The notes: generated by a model from the sequence alone, not told the origin. Positions 50,780 through 60,147 are shown, counted from the first letter of the stretch. The stretch is 64,000 bases of DNA from Rhizobium lusitanum (GCF_014189535.1 NZ_CP050308.1:1240001-1304000); one strand, 5' to 3'. Program-made: numbers and translations.

Positions 50780-52141
50780 ATGGGACGACTGGAAACTGGG
50801 ATTCATAAAGGCCGGCTCACGCCTGCCGAATATGATGCGAACTTTTCCGATCTTCATCCGCGCCTGAACGACCACGAGGCGCTGGTCGCTGCCGACCGCT
50901 GTTATTTCTGCTACGACGCGCCGTGCATGACGGCTTGTCCCACCTCCATCGACATTCCGCTGTTCATCCGCCAGATCTCGACGGGAAATCCGATTGGCTC
51001 GGCCAAGACGATCTTCGACCAGAATATCCTGGGCGGCATGTGCGCCCGCGTCTGTCCCACCGAACAGCTCTGCGAGCAGGATTGCGTGCGCAATACTGCC
51101 GAAGAGCGCCCGGTCGAGATCGGCCGCCTGCAGCGCTACGCGACCGATATAGCCATGGCGGAGAACAAGCAGTTCTATGCCCGCGCCGCGTCGACCGGCA
51201 AGAAGATCGCCGTCGTCGGCGCCGGTCCTGCCGGCCTTGCCTGCGCCCATCGCCTAGCAGTGAATGGCCACGAGGTCGTGATCTTCGATGCCCGCGAAAA
51301 GGCCGGCGGCCTCAACGAATATGGCATCGCCACCTATAAGGCGGTCGACGATTTCGCGCAGAAGGAAGTCGACTATGTGCTGTCGATCGGCGGTATCGAG
51401 GTAAAGAACGGCCAGGCACTCGGCCGCGATTTCAGCCTCGCTGATCTGTCTTCGCAATATGATGCCGTCTTCCTCGGCCTCGGCCTTGCCGGCGTCAACG
51501 CGCTGCGCGCTGAAGGCGAGGATCTCGACGGCGTCGCCGATGCTGTCGCCTATATCGCCGATCTGCGTCAGGCGAGCGACAAGGCGGATATCGCCATCGG
51601 CCGCCGCGTCGTCGTTCTCGGCGGCGGCATGACCGCGATCGACGCCGCCGTACAGGCAAAGCTGCTCGGCGCCGAAGAGGTGACGATCTGTTATCGCCGC
51701 GGCAAGGAGCATATGAATGCTTCAGAATATGAACAGGATCTCGCCGCCTCCAAGGGCGTCATGATCCGCCACTGGCTGGCGCCGAAGCGCATTGTCGACA
51801 AGGACGGCAAGGTCGCCGGCATCGAGGTGGAATACACCGAACTGCGCGACGGCAAGCTGACCGGCACCGGCGATATCGGCATCATCGCCGCCGACCAGAT
51901 CTTCAAGGCGATCGGCCAGACCTTCGAGGCATCGGGCCTCGGCGCATTGCGCATGGAAGCCGGCCGCATCGCCATCGACAGCGAAGGCCGCACATCGCTC
52001 GAGCATGTCTGGGCCGGTGGCGACTGCGTGCTCGGCGGCGACGACCTGACGGTTTCCGCCGTCGCTCAGGGCCGTGACGCGGCCGAATCCATCAACCACG
52101 CGCTCGCTGCCTCTGTGCAGCCGAACGCCGCCGTCGCTTGA
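50780..52141 (+). CDS. preT: NAD-dependent dihydropyrimidine dehydrogenase subunit PreT
   Basis: The protein has 453 residues. The N-terminal Fe-S domain has the cysteine patterns CYFCYDAPCMTACPTSID and CARVCPTEQLCEQDCV (about 38-110). FAD-binding GAGPAGLACAHRLAVNG is near 145 and an NAD-binding GGGMTAIDAAVQAKLLG near 280. With PreA it reduces uracil and thymine to dihydro forms, the first step of reductive pyrimidine degradation. Confidence 0.92.
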   Translation: MGRLETGIHKGRLTPAEYDANFSDLHPRLNDHEALVAADRCYFCYDAPCMTACPTSIDIPLFIRQISTGNPIGSAKTIFDQNILGGMCARVCPTEQLCEQDCVRNTAEERPVEIGRLQRYATDIAMAENKQFYARAASTGKKIAVVGAGPAGLACAHRLAVNGHEVVIFDAREKAGGLNEYGIATYKAVDDFAQKEVDYVLSIGGIEVKNGQALGRDFSLADLSSQYDAVFLGLGLAGVNALRAEGEDLDGVADAVAYIADLRQASDKADIAIGRRVVVLGGGMTAIDAAVQAKLLGAEEVTICYRRGKEHMNASEYEQDLAASKGVMIRHWLAPKRIVDKDGKVAGIEVEYTELRDGKLTGTGDIGIIAADQIFKAIGQTFEASGLGALRMEAGRIAIDSEGRTSLEHVWAGGDCVLGGDDLTVSAVAQGRDAAESINHALAASVQPNAAVA

Positions 52142-52154
52142 AGGAGAAATCGAT

Positions 52155-53468
52155 ATGGCTGATCTCCGCAATAATTTCGTCGGCATCAAATCCCCTAACC
52201 CGTTCTGGCTCGCCTCCGCGCCGCCGACCGACAAGGCCTACAATGTCGAGCGCGCCTTCAAGGCCGGCTGGGGCGGCGTCGTCTGGAAGACGCTGGGTGA
52301 AGAAGGCCCGCCGGTCGTCAACGTCAACGGCCCGCGCTACGGTGCGATCTGGGGCGCCGACCGCCGCCTGCTCGGCTTGAACAATATCGAGCTGATTACC
52401 GACCGCGACCTCTACACCAACCTGCGCGAAATGAAGCAGGTGAAGATGAACTGGCCAGATCGCGCGCTCATCGCCTCGATCATGGTTCCCTGCGTCGAGG
52501 ATGCCTGGAAGGCCATCCTGCCGCTGGTGGAGGAAACCGGCGCAGACGGCATAGAGCTCAATTTCGGCTGTCCGCACGGCATGTCGGAACGCGGCATGGG
52601 TGCTGCGGTCGGACAGGTGCCGGAATATATCGAAATGGTCGTGCGCTGGTGCAAGCAATATACCCGCATGCCCGTCATCACCAAGCTGACGCCGAATATC
52701 TCTGATATCCGCAAGCCCGCCCGCGCCGCCAAGGCCGGCGGTACCGATGCCGTGTCGCTGATCAACACGATCAACTCGATCGTCTCCGTCGATCTCGACA
52801 ATTTCGCCCCGAACCCGACGGTCGGCGGCAAGGGTAGCCATGGCGGCTATTGTGGCCCGGCGGTCAAGCCGATCGCGCTCAACATGGTGGCCGAGATCGC
52901 CCGCGATCCGGAAACCTACGGCCTGCCTATCTCCGGCATCGGCGGCATCACCACCTGGCGTGACGCGGCCGAATTCCTGGCGCTCGGCTCCGGCAATGTG
53001 CAGGTCTGCACGGCGGCGATGACCTACGGCTTCAAGATCGTCCAGGAAATGATCACCGGCCTCTCCGACTGGATGGATGAAAAGGGCCACCGCAATCTCG
53101 ACGACATCATCGGCCGCGCCGTGCCGAATGTCTCAGACTGGCAGTACCTCAACCTCAACTACATCGCCAAGGCCAAGATCGACCAGGATGCCTGCATCAA
53201 GTGCGGCCGCTGCTACATCGCCTGCGAGGATACCTCACATCAGGCGATCACCAACATGGTCGACGGCGCCAGGCATTTCGAGGTGATGGACGAGGAATGC
53301 GTCGGCTGCAATCTCTGCGTCAGCGTCTGTCCGGTGGAAAACTGCATCACCATGGAGGAACTGCCGGCCGGCAGCCTCGACAAGCGCACCGGCAAGATCG
53401 TCGACCCGAACTACGCCAACTGGACGACCCATCCGAACAACCCGATGGCGCAGCAGGCGGCTGAGTAA
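52155..53468 (+). CDS. preA: NAD-dependent dihydropyrimidine dehydrogenase subunit PreA
   Basis: The protein has 437 residues from the ATG at 52155, 13 bases after preT, with AAGGAG upstream. The dihydroorotate-dehydrogenase-like FMN barrel includes NPFWLASAPPTDKAYNVERA and the active-site stretch LNFGCPHGMSERGMG. Two [4Fe-4S] motifs close the protein: CIKCGRCYIACEDTSH and CVGCNLCVSVCPVENC. It is the pyrimidine-reducing subunit partnered with PreT. Confidence 0.93.
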   Translation: MADLRNNFVGIKSPNPFWLASAPPTDKAYNVERAFKAGWGGVVWKTLGEEGPPVVNVNGPRYGAIWGADRRLLGLNNIELITDRDLYTNLREMKQVKMNWPDRALIASIMVPCVEDAWKAILPLVEETGADGIELNFGCPHGMSERGMGAAVGQVPEYIEMVVRWCKQYTRMPVITKLTPNISDIRKPARAAKAGGTDAVSLINTINSIVSVDLDNFAPNPTVGGKGSHGGYCGPAVKPIALNMVAEIARDPETYGLPISGIGGITTWRDAAEFLALGSGNVQVCTAAMTYGFKIVQEMITGLSDWMDEKGHRNLDDIIGRAVPNVSDWQYLNLNYIAKAKIDQDACIKCGRCYIACEDTSHQAITNMVDGARHFEVMDEECVGCNLCVSVCPVENCITMEELPAGSLDKRTGKIVDPNYANWTTHPNNPMAQQAAE

Positions 53469-53490
53469 TACGGTTATTCTCTAGAGATCG

Positions 53491-53524
53491 GCCTTCGCAC
53501 TGGTGTTGATATAAGTGCGAAGGC
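53491..53524. terminator. Hairpin between preA and the converging TetR gene
   Basis: A perfect 11-bp stem (GCCTTCGCACT / AGTGCGAAGGC) with a 12-base loop lies between the converging stops at 53468 and 53543. No long T-run is present. Confidence 0.55.
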
Positions 53525-53542
53525 TGAGGGCTTAGGTCGCGA

Positions 53543-54187
53543 CTAAGGCCGCCGAATACCGAGCCCGTCGACGAAGAGTTTTTCCAGATAGCGCGCCGCA
53601 TCCTCGAAGCGCCCCTCGCCCGAATGTTCCTGCCCGAGCACGGCGCGCACCTGAACATCGAAATCCGCATAATGCTGCGTCGTCGACCAGATGGAGAAGA
53701 TCAGGTGATAGGGATCGCATTTGGCGATCTTGCCGGCCTTGGCCCAGGTGCGGATGACCTCGGCCTTTTCGTCGACAAGGCTCTTCAGCGGGCCGCGAAG
53801 CTCGTCTTCGATATGCGGCGCTCCCTGCAGCATCTCGTTGGCAAACAGGCGGCTTTCGCGCGGGAAGTCGCGGGCCATTTCGAGCTTGCGGCGAATATAG
53901 GAGCGGATCTCGCTTTCGGGATTGCCATTGGCATCGAAAGCACGCAACGGCTCCAGCCAGGTGAACAGCACCCGATCGATCAGCGCCCGGTGGATGGCTT
54001 CCTTCGTGCGGAAATAATAGAGCAGATTGGGCTTCGACATGCCGGCCACTTCGGCGATCTGGTCGATGGTCGAGCCGCGAAAGCCATTCACTGAAAAAAC
54101 ATCCAGCGCGGCTTCGAGTATCACTTCCTCTTTTTCTTCCTGGATGCGGGTGCGGCGCTGCGTCCTGGCGGCTCTGGGGATGGCCAT
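53543..54187 (-). CDS. rutR: RutR-like TetR-family regulator of pyrimidine degradation
   Basis: The protein has 214 residues. The N-terminal HTH (IAEVAGMSKPNLLYYFRTKEA) and the C-terminal domain (FANEMLQGAPHIEDEL and IWSTTQHYADFDVQV) match RutR, which senses uracil. It sits between the preTA genes and the amidohydrolase, divergent from the latter across a RutR-like operator. It probably controls both flanks. Confidence 0.88.
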   Translation of the reverse strand: MAIPRAARTQRRTRIQEEKEEVILEAALDVFSVNGFRGSTIDQIAEVAGMSKPNLLYYFRTKEAIHRALIDRVLFTWLEPLRAFDANGNPESEIRSYIRRKLEMARDFPRESRLFANEMLQGAPHIEDELRGPLKSLVDEKAEVIRTWAKAGKIAKCDPYHLIFSIWSTTQHYADFDVQVRAVLGQEHSGEGRFEDAARYLEKLFVDGLGIRRP

Positions 54188-54512
54188 GTCTGCTCTATTT
54201 CTCCTTGAAATCCAAGCCTTTCGGCCAAGTTCTCATTGCACCCTGCCCGCGCTGTAGATTTGGGCAATTGCCTGAAATTTTATCGGGAATTTTCGCGCTT
54301 TTCGTCTTGAGCGCCGCCACGGAAGTTGTAATGTTTACCAGTCGGTCAAATTATCTGTCAGATGTCTTACAAAGGCAACCGGCGATTTTCCGGGGCAAGA
54401 AAAACAAGCAAACGCTCTGGCAATGACCATCGGGAACAATTGGGCATGCGCCTTGCATGCCACAGGACAAACAGGTGAGGATTGCATCATGGTGGCAGCG
54501 CCAGGAGAAAAC
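54188..54512. other. Regulatory gap between the rutR-like gene and the amidohydrolase gene
   Basis: This 325-base divergent intergenic region contains the operator at 54334-54349. I see no other gene; the frame from 54423 or 54489 is open into the amidohydrolase but lacks a better ribosome-binding site. Confidence 0.45.
54334..54349. promoter_or_regulatory. RutR-type operator
   Basis: TTTACC-AGTC-GGTCAA (minus strand TTGACC-N4-GGTAAA) differs in one base from the RutR consensus half-sites TTGACC-N4-GGTCAA. It lies 147 bases from the regulator start and 164 bases from the amidohydrolase start. Confidence 0.55.
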
Positions 54513-55742
54513 ATGCGTATCAACGGCGATCGCCTTTGGGACGCATTGATGGAGATGGCGAAAATCGGCCCCGGCATTGCCGGCGGCAATAATCGTCAGA
54601 CGCTGACCGATGCCGACGCCGAAGGCCGCAGCCTTTTCAGGACATGGTGCGAAGACGCCGGCATGAAAGTCGGCGTCGACAAGATGGGCACGATGTTCGC
54701 CACCCGCGCCGGTACCGATCCGGACGCACTGCCGATCTATGTCGGCTCGCATCTCGACACCCAGCCGACCGGTGGCAAGTATGACGGCGTGCTCGGCGTG
54801 CTCGGTGCCCTCGAAGTCGTGCGTACGATGAACGATCTCGGCATCAAGACCAAGCATCCGATCGTGGTCACCAACTGGGCCAACGAGGAAGGCGCGCGCT
54901 TCGCCCCCGCCATGCTCGCCTCCGGCGTCTTTGCCGGCATGCATACGCTGGATTATGCCTATGGCCGCAAGGATCCGGATGGCAAGACCTATGGCGAGGA
55001 GCTGAAGCGCATCGGCTGGCTCGGCGACGAGGAGGTCGGCGCCCGCAAGATGCACGCCTATTTCGAATATCACATCGAGCAGGGTCCGATCCTCGAGGCC
55101 GAGGAAAAGACGATTGGCGTCGTCACGCACTGTCAGGGCCTGTGGTGGCTGGAATTCACGCTGACGGGCAAGGAAGCGCATACCGGCTCGACACCGATGA
55201 ACATGCGCGTCAATGCCGGGCTTGCCATGTCGCGGATCATCGAGATGGTGCAGGGCGTGGCGATGGAAAACCAGCCGGGCGCCGTCGGCGGCGTCGGCCA
55301 GGTTTCCTTCTCGCCGAACTCCCGCAATGTGCTACCCGGCAAGGTGGTCTTCACCGTCGATATCCGCACGCCCGACAAGGACAAGCTTGATCGCATGCGC
55401 GCCAAGATCGAGGCCGAAGCACCCAAGATCTGCGATGCCCTCGGCGTCGGCTACTCCGTCGAGGCCATCGGTCATTTCGAGCCGGTGACGTTCGATCCGA
55501 AGCTGGTGACCGCCGTGCGCAATGCCGCCGAGAGGCTCGGCTACAGCCACATGAACATCATCTCCGGCGCCGGCCACGACGCCTGCTGGGCCGCCAAGGT
55601 AGCACCCGCCACCATGGTCATGTGCCCCTGCGTCGGCGGCCTATCGCACAACGAGGCCGAAGAGATTTCCAAGGAATGGGCGGCGGCCGGCGCCGATGTC
55701 CTGTTCCACGCGGTCGTCGAGACGGCGGAGATCGTGGCGTGA
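54513..55742 (+). CDS. Zn-dependent M20-type amidohydrolase (beta-ureidopropionase/N-carbamoylase-like)
   Basis: The protein has 409 residues from the ATG at 54513, which has AGGAG at an ideal distance; an ATG at 54489 is also open. Metal-binding segments: VGSHLDTQPTGGKYDGVLG (His/Asp), WANEEGARFAP (Glu-Glu) and GHDACWAAKVAP near the C-terminus. Allantoate amidohydrolases share the fold, but the dihydropyrimidinase neighbour points to hydrolysis of N-carbamoyl-beta-alanine, the last step of the pathway. Its stop overlaps the barstar ATG (TGATG). Confidence 0.88.
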   Translation: MRINGDRLWDALMEMAKIGPGIAGGNNRQTLTDADAEGRSLFRTWCEDAGMKVGVDKMGTMFATRAGTDPDALPIYVGSHLDTQPTGGKYDGVLGVLGALEVVRTMNDLGIKTKHPIVVTNWANEEGARFAPAMLASGVFAGMHTLDYAYGRKDPDGKTYGEELKRIGWLGDEEVGARKMHAYFEYHIEQGPILEAEEKTIGVVTHCQGLWWLEFTLTGKEAHTGSTPMNMRVNAGLAMSRIIEMVQGVAMENQPGAVGGVGQVSFSPNSRNVLPGKVVFTVDIRTPDKDKLDRMRAKIEAEAPKICDALGVGYSVEAIGHFEPVTFDPKLVTAVRNAAERLGYSHMNIISGAGHDACWAAKVAPATMVMCPCVGGLSHNEAEEISKEWAAAGADVLFHAVVETAEIVA

Positions 55743-56083
55743 TGGAAGCGGTTGCCGTGATCGAATTGGACGGCAAGCAACTCATTGGTCATGATAATTT
55801 TCACAAGGAGTTCGCAGCGACGTTTGGCTTTCCAAGTTTCTATGGTCAAAACATGGACGCTTGGATCGACTGTATGAGTTGCTTAAGTGCTCCCGGAGAG
55901 CAAATGACGAGTCTCGCGGTCCAAGCCGGCAAGATTCTAACGATAAAAATAAATAACTACAGATACTTCAAAGAAAATGGACCTGAACAATGGATCAATT
56001 TGCTTGAATGCGCTGCTTTCGTGAATTGGCGTGAACTGCAACAGGGAAGAGATCCGCTGATAGCGTTAGCGTTTTACGACTGA
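55742..56083 (+). CDS. Barstar-family protein (orphan immunity-like)
   Basis: The protein has 113 residues. The barnase-binding loop/helix pattern SFYGQNMDAWIDCMSCL corresponds to barstar YG-N-DA--D residues, including the two acidic contacts. Barstar proteins inhibit barnase-type ribonuclease toxins. No barnase-like gene is near. Base composition is clearly lower in GC than the flanking pyrimidine genes, so it looks acquired. It overlaps the amidohydrolase stop and lies 12 bases before hydA, so it is translated with the operon. Confidence 0.85.
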   Translation: MEAVAVIELDGKQLIGHDNFHKEFAATFGFPSFYGQNMDAWIDCMSCLSAPGEQMTSLAVQAGKILTIKINNYRYFKENGPEQWINLLECAAFVNWRELQQGRDPLIALAFYD

Positions 56084-56095
56084 AGGGAACAAGGC

Positions 56096-57550
56096 ATGAG
56101 CACAGTCATCAAGGGTGGAACCATCGTCACGGCCGACCTGACCTACAAGGCCGACGTCAAGATCGAAGGCGGGAAGATCGTCGAGATCGGGCAGAACCTG
56201 TCCGGCAACGAGGTGCTCGACGCCACCGGCTGCTATGTCATGCCGGGCGGCATCGATCCGCATACGCATCTCGAAATGCCGTTCATGGGCACCTACTCCT
56301 CCGACGATTTCGAGAGCGGTACACGGGCGGCCTTGGCCGGCGGTACGACGATGGTGGTGGATTTTGCGCTCCCCTCACCCGGCCAGTCGCTGCTCGAGGC
56401 GCTGACCATGTGGGACAACAAGTCGACGCGTGCGAACTGCGACTATTCCTTCCATATGGCGATCACATGGTGGGGCGAGCAGGTCTTCAACGAGATGGAG
56501 GCCATCGTCCGCGACAAGGGCATCAACACCTTCAAACACTTCATGGCCTATAAGGGCGCCCTCATGGTGGATGACGACGAGATGTTCTCCTCCTTCCAGC
56601 GCTGCGCCGAGCTTGGCGCGTTGCCGCTCGTCCATGCCGAAAACGGCGACGTGGTGGCACAGATGCAGGCGAAGCTGCTCGCTGAGGGCAATAACGGTCC
56701 GGAGGCGCATGCCTATTCCCGCCCCGCCGAAGTCGAGGGCGAAGCGACGAACCGCGCCATCATGATCGCCGACATGGCCGGCTCGCCCGTCTATATCGTC
56801 CATACCTCCTGCGAACAGGCCCACGAAGCCATCCGCCGCGCCCGCCAAAAGGGCATGCGCGTCTATGGTGAGCCGCTGATCCAGCACCTGACGCTGGACG
56901 AAACCGAATATGCCAATGCCGATTGGGACCATGCCGCCCGCCGCGTCATGTCACCGCCCTTCCGCAACAAGCAGCATCAGGACAGCCTCTGGGCCGGCCT
57001 TGCCTCTGGCTCGCTGCAGGTGGTCGCCACCGACCATTGCGCCTTCACCACCGAACAGAAGCGTTTCGGCCTCGGTGATTTCACCAAGATCCCGAACGGC
57101 ACCGGCGGCCTGGAAGACCGCATGCCGATGCTCTGGACCTATGGCGTCAACACCGGCCGCCTGACCATGAACGAATTCGTGGCGGTGACGTCGACCAACA
57201 TCGCCAAGATCCTCAACTGCTATCCGAAGAAGGGCGCGATCCTCGTCGGCGCTGATGCCGATATCGTCGTCTGGGATCCGAAGCGCTCGAAGACCATTGC
57301 CGCCAAGACACAGCAGTCGGCGATCGACTACAATGTCTTCGAGGGCAAGGAAGTGACCGGCCTGCCGCGCTACACCTTGACCCGCGGCGTAGTCGCCATC
57401 GAGGAAGGCACGATCAAGACGCAGCAGGGCCACGGCGAATTCGTCAAGCGCGAGCCTTTCACCGCCGCCAACCGGGCGCTTTCGACCTGGAAGGACGTCA
57501 CCGCGCCGCGCAAGGTCCAGCGCAGCGGCATCCCCGCAAGCGGGGTGTAA
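56096..57550 (+). CDS. hydA: Dihydropyrimidinase
   Basis: The protein has 484 residues of the amidohydrolase fold. Zinc ligands: GGIDPHTHLEMPF (HxH), the carbamylated Lys in HFMAYKGALMVDD, VHAENGD, HTSCEQAHEAI and the Asp of VATDHCAF. It opens dihydrouracil/dihydrothymine to N-carbamoyl-beta-amino acids, between PreTA and the M20 amidohydrolase in the pathway. Confidence 0.94.
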   Translation: MSTVIKGGTIVTADLTYKADVKIEGGKIVEIGQNLSGNEVLDATGCYVMPGGIDPHTHLEMPFMGTYSSDDFESGTRAALAGGTTMVVDFALPSPGQSLLEALTMWDNKSTRANCDYSFHMAITWWGEQVFNEMEAIVRDKGINTFKHFMAYKGALMVDDDEMFSSFQRCAELGALPLVHAENGDVVAQMQAKLLAEGNNGPEAHAYSRPAEVEGEATNRAIMIADMAGSPVYIVHTSCEQAHEAIRRARQKGMRVYGEPLIQHLTLDETEYANADWDHAARRVMSPPFRNKQHQDSLWAGLASGSLQVVATDHCAFTTEQKRFGLGDFTKIPNGTGGLEDRMPMLWTYGVNTGRLTMNEFVAVTSTNIAKILNCYPKKGAILVGADADIVVWDPKRSKTIAAKTQQSAIDYNVFEGKEVTGLPRYTLTRGVVAIEEGTIKTQQGHGEFVKREPFTAANRALSTWKDVTAPRKVQRSGIPASGV

Positions 57551-57580
57551 CGCTTGGCTCCGACATTTCGGCCTATTAGC

Positions 57581-57994
57581 TCAAAGCGGCACCAGCCGCT
57601 CCAGATCCGGCAGCAGGACAACGCTTTCCTGCTCGTTCTGGTCGGTGCGAGCGATGATGGCCGTCGCCGGCCGGTCGCTGAGATTGGCCGGCAAATGCGG
57701 CACGCCGGCCGGAATGTAGAACATCTCGCCCTCGCGAACGATAACATGCTCTTCCAGTTGATCTCCGAACCAGCAATGCGTCTCGCCGGACAGCGCGTAG
57801 ATCGCCGTCTCATGCGTGGCATGCAGGTGCGCCTTGGCGCGGCCTCCCGGCGGGATGGTCAGAAGATGCATGCAGATGCCTGTCGAGCCGACTGTCTCAG
57901 CGGCAATCCCCTCGAAATAGCTGAAGCCCTGCTTTCCGGCATAGGTGCTGCCGGGCCGCACGACACGACAGGTGGGCTTCGATGACGCACTCAT
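57581..57994 (-). CDS. Cupin-domain protein
   Basis: The protein has 137 residues. The cupin motifs are LLTIPPGGRAKAHLHATHET with metal-type histidines, and GEMFYIPAGVPHLPANL. A single small cupin can bind a metal or a small effector; the role is unknown. It is on the opposite strand between the pyrimidine enzymes and the importer. Confidence 0.85.
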   Translation of the reverse strand: MSASSKPTCRVVRPGSTYAGKQGFSYFEGIAAETVGSTGICMHLLTIPPGGRAKAHLHATHETAIYALSGETHCWFGDQLEEHVIVREGEMFYIPAGVPHLPANLSDRPATAIIARTDQNEQESVVLLPDLERLVPL

Positions 57995-58120
57995 GGCATT
58001 GCTCCTCTGGATCAGGCAGCCGCACGGCGCCCTCGTCTTCCAAAGCTACAGCAATGCCGAACAGGTTAACAAGCAATCCCCGCCCCCACTGCGCGGCGAA
58101 AACATGACTGGCAGGTGTTA

Positions 58121-58912
58121 ATGACGTCGTCCGCTTCCTCCGTCGTCTCCGCGCGGAACCTCTGTCTCACCTACGAGACCAATGACGGGCCGGTGCATGC
58201 GCTGAGCAATGTCGATCTTGAGGTCCGCAAGGGCGATTTCGTCTCTTTCATCGGACCGTCCGGCTGCGGCAAGACCACCTTCCTGCGCGTCATCGCCGAT
58301 CTCGAGCGCAAGACCTCCGGCGACATCACCGTCAACGGCATGGCACCGGACGAGGCGCGCAAGGCGCGTGCCTATGGCTATGTCTTTCAGGCGCCCGCCC
58401 TTTATCCCTGGCGCACCATCGAGAAGAACATCGCCTTGCCGCTGGAGATCATGGGCTATGCCAGGGAAGAACAGGCCAAGCGCATCGCCCAGACGCTGGA
58501 TCTGGTCAATCTCACCGGTTTTGAGAAGAAATTCCCCTGGCAGCTTTCGGGCGGCATGCAGCAACGCGCATCGATTGCACGCGCGCTCGCCTTCGACGCC
58601 GACCTGCTCCTGATGGACGAGCCCTTCGGCGCGCTCGACGAGATCGTCCGCGACCATCTCAACGAACAGCTCCTGAAGCTCTGGAAGCGCACGAACAAGA
58701 CCATCTGTTTCGTGACCCACTCCATCCCGGAGGCGGTCTATCTTTCCACCAAGATCGTCGTCATGTCGCCCCGCCCCGGCCGCGTCACCGACGTGATCGA
58801 ATCCACGCTGCCGCTGGAACGCCCGCTCGACATTCGCGAAACCCCCGAATTCCTGGAGATCGCCCATCGTGTCCGCGAAGGGCTGAGAGCGGGGCATAGC
58901 TATGAGGAGTAG
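58121..58912 (+). CDS. ABC transporter ATP-binding protein (nitrate/taurine/THI5 type)
   Basis: The protein has 263 residues from the ATG at 58121. Walker A GPSGCGKTT is near 46, signature LSGGMQQRASIARAL near 145, Walker B LLLMDEPFGALD near 165, and the switch His in CFVTHSIPEAVYLS. It belongs to the family that serves nitrate, sulfonate and pyrimidine-precursor importers. The whole cassette follows the pyrimidine genes, so pyrimidines or a precursor are the likely cargo (inference). Confidence 0.92.
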   Translation: MTSSASSVVSARNLCLTYETNDGPVHALSNVDLEVRKGDFVSFIGPSGCGKTTFLRVIADLERKTSGDITVNGMAPDEARKARAYGYVFQAPALYPWRTIEKNIALPLEIMGYAREEQAKRIAQTLDLVNLTGFEKKFPWQLSGGMQQRASIARALAFDADLLLMDEPFGALDEIVRDHLNEQLLKLWKRTNKTICFVTHSIPEAVYLSTKIVVMSPRPGRVTDVIESTLPLERPLDIRETPEFLEIAHRVREGLRAGHSYEE

Positions 58913-58921
58913 GATCACATC

Positions 58922-59257
58922 ATGAACCCGCAATTCCTCCTCTGGCTCGCCGGCTCCATGGCGATCTTCATCGCCGGGGCAACCGCCTCGCGGACCTATA
59001 TCGCCAACAGCAACATTTTGATCCTCATCCTGGCGCTCGTTCTCTATTGCATCGGCAATCTGATGATGGTCCGGCTGATGCGCGAGGGCGGGCTGGGGTT
59101 GGCGATATCAGCCTCCTCCATCGCTCAGCTCGTGGTCGTCAACATCGTCGCCTTCTTCGTCTTCGGCGAGCGGCTCAGCCTGCCGCAACTGGCCGGCGTC
59201 GGGCTCGGTATCGTGGCGATGGCGCTGATGCTGTTTCCCGCGCAAGGGAGAGCGTGA
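58922..59257 (+). CDS. Small four-helix membrane protein, DMT/SMR-like
   Basis: The 111-residue protein has four hydrophobic helices (LLWLAGSMAIFIAGATAS, ILILILALVLYCIGNLMMV, SIAQLVVVNIVAFFVFGERL, GVGLGIVAMALMLF). The ending FFVFGERLSLPQLAGVGLGI is the pattern of EamA/SMR half-transporters. The membrane-embedded glutamate typical of SMR in helix 1 is absent. It is set between the ATPase and the first permease gene of an ABC importer, 2 bases from the permease start. Confidence 0.75.
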   Translation: MNPQFLLWLAGSMAIFIAGATASRTYIANSNILILILALVLYCIGNLMMVRLMREGGLGLAISASSIAQLVVVNIVAFFVFGERLSLPQLAGVGLGIVAMALMLFPAQGRA

Positions 59258-59259
59258 GC

Positions 59260-60147
59260 ATGGAGAAGGAACAGTTTTTCAAGCACAGGTTCCTGCCGGT
59301 TGCGACCATCGTGCTGGCGATCCTCGTACTCTGGTACGTCTTCGCCGTCGTCCTCAACGCGCCGTTCCAGCGCGATCTAGACCGGCGCGCCAATGTCACC
59401 CCGACGACGATGGAGTTTATCGGCAAGACGATGGCCCAGCCGAAGCCGATCCTTCCGGCACCGCATCAGGTGGCACAGAACGTCTTCGAGAACACCTTTC
59501 TCAGAGCGCCGACCAGCAACCGCAGCCTCATCTACAATGCCTGGGTAACGCTTGCCCCCACCGCTGTCGGCTTCGCCTTCGGCACCGTGCTCGGCATCCT
59601 CTTTGCCGTTGGCATTGTGCATGTGGTCGCGCTCGATCGCAGCCTCATGCCCTGGATCATCGCATCGCAGACCATACCCATCCTGGCGATCGCGCCGATG
59701 GTCATCGTCGTATTGGGTTCGATCGGTCTTACCGGCCTTATTCCCAAGGCGCTGGTCTCGACCTACCTCTCCTTCTTCCCCGTCGCCGTTGGCATGGTCA
59801 AGGGATTGCGATCGCCGGAAACCATGCACCTCGACCTGATGCGTACCTATAATGCCAGCGCCATGCAGACCTTCTGGAAACTGCGCATGCCCGCATCGGT
59901 CCCGTTCCTTTTCACCTCGATGAAAGTCGCAATAGCAGCGAGCCTGACCGGAACGATCGTTGGTGAACTGCCAACCGGCGCGGTCGCAGGCATCGGAGCC
60001 AAACTGCTGGCCGGCTCTTATCAAAGCCTGACGATCGACATATGGGCGGCGCTCGTCGCTGGCTCGCTGCTGGCCGCTGTGTTGATTGCCGTCGTCGGCA
60101 TCGCGGCGCGTATCGTCGACCGTGCGATGGGAGGTCGTCCGGCATGA
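59260..60147 (+). CDS. ABC transporter permease (first)
   Basis: The protein has 295 residues from the ATG at 59260, with AAGGGAG upstream. One N-terminal helix is followed by a ~60-residue extracytoplasmic loop and five helices; the coupling loop is LMRTYNASAMQTFWKLRMPA. It pairs with the next permease as a heterodimeric NMT1/THI5-type importer. Confidence 0.9.
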   Translation: MEKEQFFKHRFLPVATIVLAILVLWYVFAVVLNAPFQRDLDRRANVTPTTMEFIGKTMAQPKPILPAPHQVAQNVFENTFLRAPTSNRSLIYNAWVTLAPTAVGFAFGTVLGILFAVGIVHVVALDRSLMPWIIASQTIPILAIAPMVIVVLGSIGLTGLIPKALVSTYLSFFPVAVGMVKGLRSPETMHLDLMRTYNASAMQTFWKLRMPASVPFLFTSMKVAIAASLTGTIVGELPTGAVAGIGAKLLAGSYQSLTIDIWAALVAGSLLAAVLIAVVGIAARIVDRAMGGRPA

